Of a stretch of 64,000 nucleotides of DNA, positions 36,431-44,568 are shown piece after piece. Both the position numbers and the translations under genes were made by a program. Numbering within the stretch: position 1 is the stretch's first letter; the number at the start of each line of letters is the position of its first letter. Under the pieces are notes generated by a model, which was given only the letters and a program-made list of their open reading frames with translations, was not told the origin of the DNA and did not search any database. Origin of the DNA: Xenorhabdus vietnamensis (GTDB lineage Bacteria > Pseudomonadota > Gammaproteobacteria > Enterobacterales > Enterobacteriaceae); contig NZ_MUBJ01000003.1 of NCBI RefSeq assembly GCF_002127535.1, positions 98,201 through 162,200 of the forward strand, read 5' to 3'.

Positions 36431-37615
36431 TTAGCTTACCAATACACGCTCTTTGCGGCCCAAGCTTGCCAGCAGCATATAAATTGCGGTAACCAATAAG
36501 ACAATGAAAAAGAAACTCATCAGCCCGTTATGCTGGACTTGAAAGTAGTGCTGTAACATAAAATGCCCCGCTCCCAGTGGACCAACAGCAGAACCAATAC
36601 TATAACTTAACAACATGACCTGACTTGCCGCTACAATATAGGACGCATCCAGCTTGTCACAAGCGAGAGTAATCGCAATGGGATACAGTGCAAAAGATGA
36701 CATTCCCAAAAGTGCCAGAGCCACTATCATTACAATGTAATGTTCAAATAGATACATTATTCCTACGGCGAATACACCCAACAATGACACCATTGCCAAT
36801 AGAAAAGTTTTGCTCATGATAATGGACAGCTTGCTGATAATAGGCTGTATGACCATTCCACCCAGAATAACGGATGCCATCAATACACCGACTTGCTCGG
36901 CATTGAAATGGCTTTGGCTTAGCGATAAAGGCATTAATCCATAGATAGAACCCATAACAATGCCAGATGTTATACAGCCAACGATCGCTGGTTTACTGAA
37001 TTCGGTGATTTTTCTCAGCGATATGCTCTGGTGATGGAGCGCGGGAGGTTGCCCGTGACGTACGAGTAATGGGGGCAAAATAGCGACAAGCAGCAGCGCC
37101 GAAATCACCATAAAGGGGATCATCCCCTGAGTACCGATAGATCCAATCAATAACTGGCCTAAAGTTGTCCCACCATAAAGAGAAGTCATATAAAAGCCCA
37201 GGCGCTTGGCCCGTTCTTTGGGATTATCGCCAATCAGCAGCCAGGATTCGACCACGACAAAAATACCGGCAACGGCCACACCGGCAATGCATCTAACAAA
37301 TAACCAGATTTCTTTATTTGGAAAAAAAGGCAATACAATTACTGTCGCTGATAAAAGCAACAAAAAAACAATAAATGAAAGACGATGACCTATCTTGGCA
37401 ATAATAGGCTCAATCATCATTGAACCTATTAATAGACCGATGTAATAAGCACTGGCTAACCAACTGGCATAAACCGTATCAATGCTGAAATTTGCCATTG
37501 ACAGAGGAATTAAGCTCATTAGGTAACCTGAAGCAATTGCAAAAACAGTCAAGCCGGCGACAGGTACAAATGCACTGTCATTCTTGCGCAGCAGTTTCAC
37601 TACTGTCGTCTCCAC
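36431..37615 (-). CDS. YcaD-like major facilitator transporter
   Basis: A 394-residue, 12-helix MFS transporter. Segments resemble E. coli YcaD: WLASAYYIGLLIGSMMIEPIIAKIGHR, FVRCIAGVAVAGIFVVVESWLL, SGIVMGSIYGLMPLSLSQSH and SSFALYPIAITLACDKLDA through LLSYSIGSAVGPLGAG. Substrate unknown. It is a single gene with its own terminator and a 15-bp dyad about 60-90 bp upstream of the start, a possible operator. It marks the left edge of the accessory region. Confidence 0.85.
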   Translation of the reverse strand: METTVVKLLRKNDSAFVPVAGLTVFAIASGYLMSLIPLSMANFSIDTVYASWLASAYYIGLLIGSMMIEPIIAKIGHRLSFIVFLLLLSATVIVLPFFPNKEIWLFVRCIAGVAVAGIFVVVESWLLIGDNPKERAKRLGFYMTSLYGGTTLGQLLIGSIGTQGMIPFMVISALLLVAILPPLLVRHGQPPALHHQSISLRKITEFSKPAIVGCITSGIVMGSIYGLMPLSLSQSHFNAEQVGVLMASVILGGMVIQPIISKLSIIMSKTFLLAMVSLLGVFAVGIMYLFEHYIVMIVALALLGMSSFALYPIAITLACDKLDASYIVAASQVMLLSYSIGSAVGPLGAGHFMLQHYFQVQHNGLMSFFFIVLLVTAIYMLLASLGRKERVLVS

Positions 37616-37671
37616 ATAAAAAAATCAGCTAGAAATGCGCTGCTTCTCATCAAGATTTTGCCGAACGGCGA

Positions 37672-37706
37672 CCACGATATATGCCAATGACTGGAATATA
37701 TCTTGG
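37672..37706. promoter_or_regulatory. 15-bp dyad upstream of the YcaD-like gene
   Basis: ccacGATATATGCCA (37672-37686) and TGGAATATATCttgg (37692-37706) are inverted copies matching at 13 of 15 positions with a 5-bp spacer. The position upstream of the transporter start suits an operator for a dimeric regulator; the regulator is unknown. Confidence 0.5.
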
Positions 37707-37996
37707 TGATTTAAGCAGTAGGTAATTTACTCAATAGCCTTGAGTGGTGCGGACTATAGCCCTTTCTCACAAAGAGATACAACGAGAAAAACTGATACTC
37801 ATGAATGAAAAGATTTATGGAAAAAAGGCATATAACGAAACGATTCTCATTAGGATTTGTTTGTGGTTGGAGTAGAAAGAAGACTGATGTATCAGTGACA
37901 TTACATTCCATATTAAGAAAGGTTACGTGAATTCAGAGGTAAAATACGCAAAAAGTCAAAATCTCCAAAATATAAATCTATTGGGAAACGAGTCGA

Positions 37997-38266
37997 ATGC
38001 GTGTATTAAAAATTTTTTGTCCTGAATGTGGTGCTAAAGCTGTCATTAGTAAAACCAATCGGAAGCACCATGAAATTGCTGATCTTTACTGTGCGTGTTC
38101 TGATATTGAATGTGGTTACCGATTTGTCATGAATTTGACTTTTTCGCATACATTAAGCCCCAGTGCCAAAACTGGCGACAAATTGCTGCGGACCATGGTG
38201 AATAACCTCAATCCGCAACAACGTCAGGAGGCATTGGCTTTATTGCAAGCTGATTTAGTTGTTTAA
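37997..38266 (+). CDS. Ogr/Delta-like zinc-finger activator of phage late genes
   Basis: An 89-residue protein like P2 Ogr and P4 Delta, which activate late (head, tail, lysis) promoters through RNA polymerase alpha. FCPECG near residue 8 and YCACSDIECGYRF about 20 residues later give the CxxC...C-x4-C zinc pattern; the C-terminal part LNPQQRQEALALLQADL is helical. P2 Ogr has 72 residues. It precedes the tail cluster by 1.2 kb, with the VapA-like gene between. In satellites and tailocins such genes often persist to switch on the tail operon; that role is inferred here. Confidence 0.85.
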   Translation: MRVLKIFCPECGAKAVISKTNRKHHEIADLYCACSDIECGYRFVMNLTFSHTLSPSAKTGDKLLRTMVNNLNPQQRQEALALLQADLVV

Positions 38267-38655
38267 TGTTGAAGTTACTCTCGAACTTTTCATCATTCAT
38301 AGAATTCATTTGTAAAATTAATGTTTATTTTTTGTTGAAAAAATCAAGATTAGTATTATACTTTTAAAATGAAATAGGTTTATATCCTTCAGCTTGGGGT
38401 TCATTGGATATAAGCTGTCGCTTTCGGTAGTTTATTTAGAACAAACCATAATGATAAAAAAACTGATAAATAACATCAAACTTATAATGAGAAAAGTTCC
38501 TTTGTTAATAAAATAATGCAATGGAAATTAAAACTATTTATTACTATCTGGAATAAAGATACATAATTATTCTCTGGTAAATAAGATAATCGGAAATAAT
38601 ACTTAAGTATTAAATATATATTATATAGTTATAGGATTTATATCAGGAGGGTATT
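38267..38655. other. AT-rich region upstream of the VapA-like gene
   Basis: About 390 bases, mostly A and T, without a gene. It should hold the promoter of the VapA-like gene, whose start is preceded by a strong AGGAGG. The base composition is clearly more AT-rich than the core genes, a common sign of horizontally acquired DNA. Confidence 0.5.
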
Positions 38656-39126
38656 ATGAGTAATATCTCAAATGATGAATCAAAACGTTCTTTATCTAAT
38701 GAACAAAGATTAGAAGTTGTAGAGTCTTTATCTGAATTATTAACAGGAAAATTAGATCAAGAGATCATTGATGATGCACGAAAAAAAATATTGGAAAAAA
38801 GATCAGTAAGCCTTAAAGCTAAATTAACTATAACCAGTTTTATCTTTTACCATAAGGAGTTTTTAGAAATTGAAAATCATAAGGAATTTTACGGGACATC
38901 TGGTGGAGTGACATCACTAGGCGTTGGAGTGTATTCCGGTTATTTGCATACAGATGATATTGATAAATTGTATGCGGAGGGGCTTGAGTTTACTACGATT
39001 ACCACTGCTGTTTTTGCAACTATACAATTTTGGAGTATAAAAGATAGAAAATTGTTGGGGCATTTTGAAGGAGGAGGAGTAGGAACGACACTTGGCACAA
39101 ATGGTGGTTCTGGTTATTGGAGATGA
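38656..39126 (+). CDS. VapA-family (Rhodococcus equi virulence-associated protein)-like protein
   Basis: The 156-residue product ends in a region that resembles, from memory, the core of Rhodococcus equi VapA/B/G: SGGVTSLGVGVYSGYLHTDD (83-101), LYAEGLEFTT, a phi-x-F-phi strand IQFWSIKDRKLLGHFEGGG (123-141), and a C-terminal TLGTNGGSGYW where Vap proteins have G-rich GGGSGSW. The fold in that family is a compact eight-stranded barrel. Unlike secreted Vap proteins it has no signal peptide; the N-terminal 50 residues are polar and helical. It has a strong AGGAGG site and its own terminator, so it is monocistronic. VapA perturbs phagosome maturation in R. equi; a similar role here is only a hypothesis. 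Confidence 0.7.
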   Translation: MSNISNDESKRSLSNEQRLEVVESLSELLTGKLDQEIIDDARKKILEKRSVSLKAKLTITSFIFYHKEFLEIENHKEFYGTSGGVTSLGVGVYSGYLHTDDIDKLYAEGLEFTTITTAVFATIQFWSIKDRKLLGHFEGGGVGTTLGTNGGSGYWR

Positions 39127-39200
39127 AAATAGTCTTGCAATGAAAAAATCTCGTTTTATTTCTCTGATTGGGTTATCAAATATATTTTATTACCATCCTT

Positions 39201-39229
39201 AAACCACCTCTTCGAGAGGTGGTTTTTGT
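39201..39229 (+). terminator. Terminator of the VapA-like gene
   Basis: AAACCACCTC (39201-39210) pairs with GAGGTGGTTT (39216-39225) around a TTCGA loop, followed by TTGTTTC. It separates the VapA-like gene from the tail genes. Confidence 0.88.
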
Positions 39230-39263
39230 TTCTATTTGAACAAAATAGGGCGTGGCGAAATAT

Positions 39264-39317
39264 TTTAATTCTGATGAATTCGGATATTGTTCGATAACCG
39301 AATTCATCAGAATTAAA
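39264..39317. repeat. 20-bp perfect inverted repeat before the tail cluster
   Basis: TTTAATTCTGATGAATTCGG (39264-39283) and its exact complement at 39298-39317 flank a 14-nt loop. There is no U-tract. It lies about 180 bp upstream of the first tail gene, after the VapA-like terminator. It could be an operator, a cruciform or recombination site, or the scar of a mobile element. Confidence 0.85.
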
Positions 39318-39495
39318 CCATTCGCAGAGTTTTATTAGATCCGCAATAATGCACTTGATTCGAACGGAAGGGATTAAGTATCCCAATCTAATCCACGATT
39401 AGGCGTGAAAACGCTTCGGCAAGGGATTGCTACCCGTTATGAGTTAAAGCGGATTTTTACCCGTAATTAATGAAAGGATTGAAACTGACAGCGGT

Positions 39496-40002
39496 ATGCA
39501 TGATATGAGCAAATTACAGCAATTAACGACATTTTTACGGGAAAATTTGCCAGAGTCTATTGGTAAAACGGAATTTACCAGTGACATGGGGGAAATCCAC
39601 TTTATTCAGGCTCAACGGGACTTAGGGCTGGGGCAATACCAGATGTTTATCCAAAAGTATGACGCGGTGATTAAGTGGGAGAATTTTCCTTACAGGGAGC
39701 AAGATCCCCGATATATCCCGCTGTTAATAGATACGTGGCTGACAGAGCAAAACGATGAATTAGGGAGTGCCAATCAGGGACAGGAACGTCCAACCATGAC
39801 GGTCAAAGCGAATGAAGAAACCGCCGTCGTTGTGGTGTCGTTGTCACTGTCAGAGCCTGTGATTATGCGTGAGGATAAAAACGGTATCGTCCCCTTTGAT
39901 GGTAAACGCTGGCTGCTGGCTCCTCCTGAAATCTGGTTTGCTGAAAATAGTATCGTGCATTACATGGATGAATCAGGCACAGCCGTTGAGCAGATCCAAT
40001 AA
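39496..40002 (+). CDS. Tail completion protein (P2 gpR-like)
   Basis: A 168-residue phage protein. The opening MSKLQQLTTFLRENLPE and the block YDAVIKWENFPYREQDPRYIPLLIDTWL are typical of P2 gpR-type tail completion or terminator proteins, which cap the tail tube and set its end. The acidic middle (DELGSANQGQE) and the C-terminal strand-rich part are also usual for the family. The start could be ATG 39496 or 39505; neither has a strong ribosome-binding site. It is the first gene of the tail cluster. Confidence 0.7.
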   Translation: MHDMSKLQQLTTFLRENLPESIGKTEFTSDMGEIHFIQAQRDLGLGQYQMFIQKYDAVIKWENFPYREQDPRYIPLLIDTWLTEQNDELGSANQGQERPTMTVKANEETAVVVVSLSLSEPVIMREDKNGIVPFDGKRWLLAPPEIWFAENSIVHYMDESGTAVEQIQ

Positions 40003-40096
40003 TGGTCAATGGGCAGTCAAAGCAGAACGGTTTAAGGAATAGCAAAACGCACATTGCAACCTTGAGCGACTGAAAACATAAATAAAGGAATAAATT

Positions 40097-41209
40097 ATGT
40101 GGCCACATGTTCAGGTTAATCAAGTTAACCAATTACAGGGCGAAACAAAGGAAATTGAGCGGGTATTGCTCTTTGTTGGTACGGGAAAAACCAACGTAGG
40201 CAAAACTCTCTCCGTGAATACCCAGACGGATTTTGATTCCGTATTGGGAACAGCGGATACTGCTCTGAAGCGCAGCGTACTGGCGGCGATGGCAAACGCA
40301 GGGCAAAACTGGTCTGGTTATATCCACGTCTTGCCAGAATCGGCAGATGAACTGGCCTTTGTCGAGGCGGTGACAGCAGCACAGCATATTGCCAGTGTTG
40401 AAGGTTATGTGCTGACGAATGGTGCAACGAAATCCACTATCAAGGCCGCGCAAACCTTGCGGGCAAATATTATTGCCAAATTTGGTCGTTGGCAGTGGGC
40501 TATTCTGGCTGTTGATGGAGCACAGCCGAAAGAAATCTGGGCGGATTATGTTTCCCGTCTGGCTGAACTGCAAAAAGGCGAAGCAGTTACTTCGGTGCAA
40601 CTCGTGCCGTCTTTGTGGGGCAATGAAGCGGGAGTTTTGGCTGGTCGTCTGTGCAACCGTGCCGTAACCGTGGCAGACAGCCCGGCACGAGTCCAGACAG
40701 GGCCATTAATGGACATGGGTTCGACGGACTTTCCGCTTGATGGTGAAGGAAAACCAATTGATTTGGCAACACTACAGGCGTTGGAAAAACTGCGTTTCAG
40801 TGTTCCTATGTGGTATCCCGATTATGATGGCATGTATTGGTCAGATGGTCGCACATTGGATGTGGAAGGCGGGGATTACCAGAGTATCGAAAATTTGCGT
40901 GTTGTGGATAAAGTTGCGCGCCGTGTACGCTTGCAGGCTATTGCTAAAATTGCCAATCGCAGTCTGAACAGTACGCCGGGCAGCATTGCAACGCATCAGG
41001 CTTACTTTGCTCGTACATTGCGTGAAATGTCCCGCAGTACCGAAATTAACGGTGTGACATTCCCCGGTGAAGTGAAATCGCCTGAAGATGGTGACATTGC
41101 TATTACATGGCGCAATAAAAACACGGTAGAAATTTATATCACCATTCGCACTTATGAATGCCCGAAAGGGATCACGGCGAGTTTGCTGCTGGATTTGGGA
41201 GGGAACTAA
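40097..41209 (+). CDS. Contractile tail sheath protein (DUF2586-like)
   Basis: 370 residues, near the 396 of P2 gpFI sheath. It begins MWPHVQVNQVNQLQGETKEI, followed by LLFVGTGKTNVG and the DSVLGTADTALKRSVLAAM segment that resembles DUF2586 sheath proteins. The C-terminal half (TRTLREMSRS, GDIAITWRNKNTVEIYITIRTYECPKGI) has the strand pattern that links sheath subunits to each other and to the tube. It starts behind AAAGGAA and is directly followed by the tube gene. Sheath contraction drives the spike through the target envelope. Confidence 0.85.
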   Translation: MWPHVQVNQVNQLQGETKEIERVLLFVGTGKTNVGKTLSVNTQTDFDSVLGTADTALKRSVLAAMANAGQNWSGYIHVLPESADELAFVEAVTAAQHIASVEGYVLTNGATKSTIKAAQTLRANIIAKFGRWQWAILAVDGAQPKEIWADYVSRLAELQKGEAVTSVQLVPSLWGNEAGVLAGRLCNRAVTVADSPARVQTGPLMDMGSTDFPLDGEGKPIDLATLQALEKLRFSVPMWYPDYDGMYWSDGRTLDVEGGDYQSIENLRVVDKVARRVRLQAIAKIANRSLNSTPGSIATHQAYFARTLREMSRSTEINGVTFPGEVKSPEDGDIAITWRNKNTVEIYITIRTYECPKGITASLLLDLGGN

Positions 41210-41665
41210 ATGAGCCAGCGTATTTCCGGCCAATCGGTCGATTTTAATATGGATGGAGATCTGGTTCATGCTGAAAAAGTGAATCTATCCATTACTGACA
41301 ATACTGCTGCGGCTCAGACACAGGGCGTACCGGATGGTTATATTTCCGGTGATGTTGCGGCAGAAGGGGAAATTGAACTTAGCACCAAGTATCTGGATAT
41401 CGTGACTGCCAAGGCGCGTTCCGCAGGTTCATGGCGCGGTATTCAGCCTGTTGATTTGATGTGGTATGCCAAAGCAGGCAATGAAGAAATGAAAGTCGAG
41501 GCTTATGGCTGCAAACTGATCCTCAGCGATATTCTGGATGTTGATCCGAAAGGTGGAAGTGTAATGACACACAAGGTTAAATTTGTGGTTACTTCCCCAG
41601 ATTTTGTACGCATCAATGGTATTCCATATTTGGAAGCAGAGTTAACCCGCAATCTGATTGGCTAA
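41210..41665 (+). CDS. Tail tube protein (DUF2597-like)
   Basis: A 151-residue protein starting right after the sheath stop. It is rich in beta strands with GDLVHAEKVNLSITDNTAAA, GYISGDVAAEGEIELSTKYLD and GGSVMTHKVKFVVTSPDFV, the pattern of DUF2597 tail tube subunits (the counterpart of P2 gpFII, 172 residues). Sheath-tube gene adjacency supports the call. The tube forms the rigid needle driven into the target cell. Confidence 0.85.
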   Translation: MSQRISGQSVDFNMDGDLVHAEKVNLSITDNTAAAQTQGVPDGYISGDVAAEGEIELSTKYLDIVTAKARSAGSWRGIQPVDLMWYAKAGNEEMKVEAYGCKLILSDILDVDPKGGSVMTHKVKFVVTSPDFVRINGIPYLEAELTRNLIG

Positions 41666-41775
41666 ATTGATTATATAAATATTGTGGGCACGGAAGAATA
41701 TAAGAAGTCATTAGTTGCATGAATATTATTATATACATGCACTGGGGCGACTTATGACATCAGGGATGATGTTTA

Positions 41776-41825
41776 TCTAAAACAATATAATCTAAGACAA
41801 TATAAAATAATCTAAGACAATCTAA
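41776..41825. repeat. Three short tandem repeats between tube and chaperone genes
   Basis: TCTAAAACAATATAA (41776), TCTAAGACAATATAA (41791) and TCTAAGACAATCTAA (41811) recur with 15- to 20-bp spacing in an AT-rich 193-bp gap, the largest inside an otherwise tightly packed cluster. Confidence 0.6.
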
Positions 41826-41858
41826 TAAATGGATTAAATGAAATAAAGGAATTAAATC

Positions 41859-42128
41859 ATGAGCAAAGAAAATAAAATTGTTAGTTTAATTGTCTCTGGC
41901 AATGAAATTAAATTCGAACCGAATATTGTTGCTTATAATAATATGATTAACGATATGACAATGGATAATAAAATTGTGCCAATTGTGACTTATTTACGTC
42001 GTATCGTTCAACCAGCATCTAAATCTGCTCTTGATGAATTATTGCAGATTCCGGGTGCAGCAATGCAATTAGTTGAGAAAATTAACTCTGAATATGCACC
42101 AAAACTGGAAATTGAAATAAAAAACTAA
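41859..42128 (+). CDS. Tail assembly chaperone, short form (G-like)
   Basis: An 89-residue protein read in the zero frame, starting MSKENKIVSLIVSGNEIKFE and ending in EIEIKN before TAA. It resembles short tail assembly chaperones of contractile phages (counterpart of P2 gpE), which coat the tape measure before tube polymerisation. The position between tube and tape measure is diagnostic. Most ribosomes should make this form; a fraction shift at A_AAA_AAC near the end to make the longer form. Confidence 0.8.
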   Translation: MSKENKIVSLIVSGNEIKFEPNIVAYNNMINDMTMDNKIVPIVTYLRRIVQPASKSALDELLQIPGAAMQLVEKINSEYAPKLEIEIKN

Positions 42129-42319
42129 ATGCACGGGTTAAGGCTATTGATAATAGTTTATTTGAACAGGCCTTAACTTTGCGTCGTCATTATTTACCAA
42201 ATGAAAATGATGAAACGGAAAATTTAGCCCGTGCAATTTGGTTGGATAATCGATATTGGGAATATACACGCATTGCAACTGCAAATGGAATTGCACTGGC
42301 ATTCAAAGGTGAGTCATGA
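41859..42319 (+). CDS. Tail assembly chaperone, frameshifted long form (G-T-like, P2 E+E'-like)
   Basis: After a -1 shift at 42119-42125 the frame continues for 64 codons (LNARVKAIDNSLFEQALTLR through WEYTRIATANGIALAFKGES) to a TGA at 42317-42319, giving 153 residues. The stop overlaps the tape-measure start by 4 nt (ATGA). In lambda (G/GT) and P2 (E/E') the long form bridges the chaperone to tape measure and tube. The extension has no ribosome-binding site of its own, which fits production only by frameshifting. Confidence 0.8.
42119..42177 (+). promoter_or_regulatory. Programmed -1 frameshift site with downstream stem
   Basis: The heptamer A_AAA_AAC is in the correct zero-frame phase (ATA AAA AAC, bases 42119-42125), immediately before the TAA stop. 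An 8-bp stem, GTTAAGGC (42137-42144) with GCCTTAAC (42170-42177), begins 11 nt downstream and could stall the ribosome. Confidence 0.8.
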
Positions 42320-44568
42320 GTCATCCAAGTTTTATACACAAACTAATCAGTGAAATTACACGACCTATTACCAGTGTAAAAACAGAACTTGTTGATCTTG
42401 CTGAACAATCAAAAAAGGCATTTGGCAACATTTCAGCGGGTGGGCAAACAATAGCTGATTCGTTCTGGTCAACTCATGGCTTCCTTGAGCCAGCGATTCA
42501 AATGGATGAAGCACTGAAATCAGCCTCATTACAGGGAATTGATAGTGGAGTCATGGCAAAAATTGCCAAAGACTCAGTGACCTTTAGCTCACAATATGGC
42601 AAATCAGCCATCGAGTTTGTGCAATCAGCGGTGGAAATTAACAAAGCAGTACAGGGACTGGAGAAAACAGAATTACCTCAGATGACCAAGATTGCCAACA
42701 CGACCGCTGTAGCTCTGAAAGCCAGTGCGGCGGATGTGGCTGGCTATATGGGGACAATGTTTGATCTGTTTTCCGATCATGCTGAGGCTGTAGGAAATAT
42801 CCAGTTTGCTGAGGAGCTATCAGGGAAGGCCGTTTTTATGGCGCAAACTTTCGGCACCAGTATACCGGAAATTACGCAACTGTTGGAAAATTCCCGCAAG
42901 GCAGGAACGAACTTCGGTGTAGGGATCGATGAACAACTGGCAGTATTGGGGGAATTGCAGAATTCATTGGGAACGGATTCCGGCCGTGCTTATGAACGCT
43001 TCTTATCGGTTGCGACTAATGGTGCGAAAAGTTTGGGATTGAGTTTCGTTAATGCATCAGGTCAAATGCTTTCCATGCCGGAAATGCTGGAAAAATTACA
43101 GGCCAAATATGGCAAGAGCATTGAAGGTAACCTTAAGGCGCAAGCGGAGATCGAAGCTGCATTTGGTGATTCTGCTGTGGTGGTTAAGGCGCTCTTCAGC
43201 AATGTTGATTCGTTGAGCAAGAATATTACGGCGCTGGGTGCGAATGATGGAATGGAGCGTACCCGTGAAATGGCTGCACAAATGGCAGATCCGTGGGAAC
43301 GATTACAGGCCATTTGGCAGAACCTTCATATTCTGGTGGGTTCAACATTGCTGCCGGTTATCAAACCTTTGGTCACCTGGCTCGCCGATACCAGCCAAAT
43401 ATTGGTGCGCTGGATGAAACTGTTTCCCAATATCGCACGCTGGATTGGCTATATCACGCTTGCGATTATGAACTTTGCTGTCGCGGGAGCAGTGGCCAAT
43501 ATTGTGATGGGAATATCCAAATTTATCCTGATTGCACTGAGGGGGATTTGGATAGGTTTTACCTTGATCATGAAATTGGGAACAGCAGCAATATGGTTGT
43601 ATAGGGCGGCTATCATTGCATTTAATGTTGTGCTGAGGATATTACGCGGTACATTGCTGGTTATTCGTACGGCAGCAATTTTGGCAGGTATTTCATTCAG
43701 CTTTATGAGCTGGCCGATATTATTGCTTATTGCGGTTATCGCTGGATTGGTGATTGCTGTTATTAAATTCTGGCAACCTATCAAGGCATTTATTAAAGGT
43801 TTTATTCAGGGCTTTAGTGAGGCCAGTGGTTCACTTACACCCATTTCATCTTTATTTAGTGCGATTGGTGGGGCAATTGCTTTTGTTTGGAATGGTGTCA
43901 AAGATCTATTTGGCTGGATTGCCAATTTATTGGCGCCAATACAATATACCAATGAAGAATTACAAGGAGCCACTGAGGCAGGGCGTGCCTTTGGCCAGAT
44001 AGTAGCAGGGGCTATTGGTTTAATCATGCTGCCAATAAATTTAGTTATTCAGTTTGTTGGGGTATTGGCGCGTTTGTTTATGGCTGCATGGGAATTAATT
44101 GGGCAGGGGTGGGAAAAACTATGTAACGCGTTCAGCAATTTTTCACTAGCGGACATGTTCTCCGGTATTGGCGATCTATTAAGTTTCATTCCGGGATTAG
44201 AAATGGGATCTATTGGCGCCAAAATCATTGGAGAAATGGTTGCTGAGCCAATGGAAAAAACAACGATCCCTAATATGGGCATGGGGGAAAATACCCACAA
44301 ATTAATAGCACAACCTAATAGTGTTTTGCAGGGGCAGCCCCAAGCTATGCTCCAGCCTGTACAAGCAATAAAACCGCAAGAAAACTCGGGAATATTAACG
44401 GGTGGAAATAAACTGGGCATTAATAAAAATGGTTTGATTAACGAGGTCGCCGGTAATTCACAGACCATTAATGATAATAGCCGACGTATTGAAAGCGTAA
44501 CGCTGAATATTTCCAATGGCATAACGCCGGATCAATTAACGGAATGGGAGCACGTGGCTTATGGATGA
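42316..44568 (+). CDS. Tail tape measure protein
   Basis: A 750-residue protein that sets tail length and is ejected with the tube contents. The N-terminal half is helical with the PhageMin_Tail-type region (ITQLLENSRKAGTNFGVGID; AQMADPWERLQAIWQNLHI), followed by several hydrophobic helices (about residues 355-480, e.g. LLIAVIAGLVIAVIKF) that may enter the target membrane. The C-terminus is polar. Using the usual ~0.15 nm per residue, the tail would be roughly 110 nm long (inference). The start overlaps the stop of the long chaperone form. Confidence 0.9.
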   Translation: MSHPSFIHKLISEITRPITSVKTELVDLAEQSKKAFGNISAGGQTIADSFWSTHGFLEPAIQMDEALKSASLQGIDSGVMAKIAKDSVTFSSQYGKSAIEFVQSAVEINKAVQGLEKTELPQMTKIANTTAVALKASAADVAGYMGTMFDLFSDHAEAVGNIQFAEELSGKAVFMAQTFGTSIPEITQLLENSRKAGTNFGVGIDEQLAVLGELQNSLGTDSGRAYERFLSVATNGAKSLGLSFVNASGQMLSMPEMLEKLQAKYGKSIEGNLKAQAEIEAAFGDSAVVVKALFSNVDSLSKNITALGANDGMERTREMAAQMADPWERLQAIWQNLHILVGSTLLPVIKPLVTWLADTSQILVRWMKLFPNIARWIGYITLAIMNFAVAGAVANIVMGISKFILIALRGIWIGFTLIMKLGTAAIWLYRAAIIAFNVVLRILRGTLLVIRTAAILAGISFSFMSWPILLLIAVIAGLVIAVIKFWQPIKAFIKGFIQGFSEASGSLTPISSLFSAIGGAIAFVWNGVKDLFGWIANLLAPIQYTNEELQGATEAGRAFGQIVAGAIGLIMLPINLVIQFVGVLARLFMAAWELIGQGWEKLCNAFSNFSLADMFSGIGDLLSFIPGLEMGSIGAKIIGEMVAEPMEKTTIPNMGMGENTHKLIAQPNSVLQGQPQAMLQPVQAIKPQENSGILTGGNKLGINKNGLINEVAGNSQTINDNSRRIESVTLNISNGITPDQLTEWEHVAYG

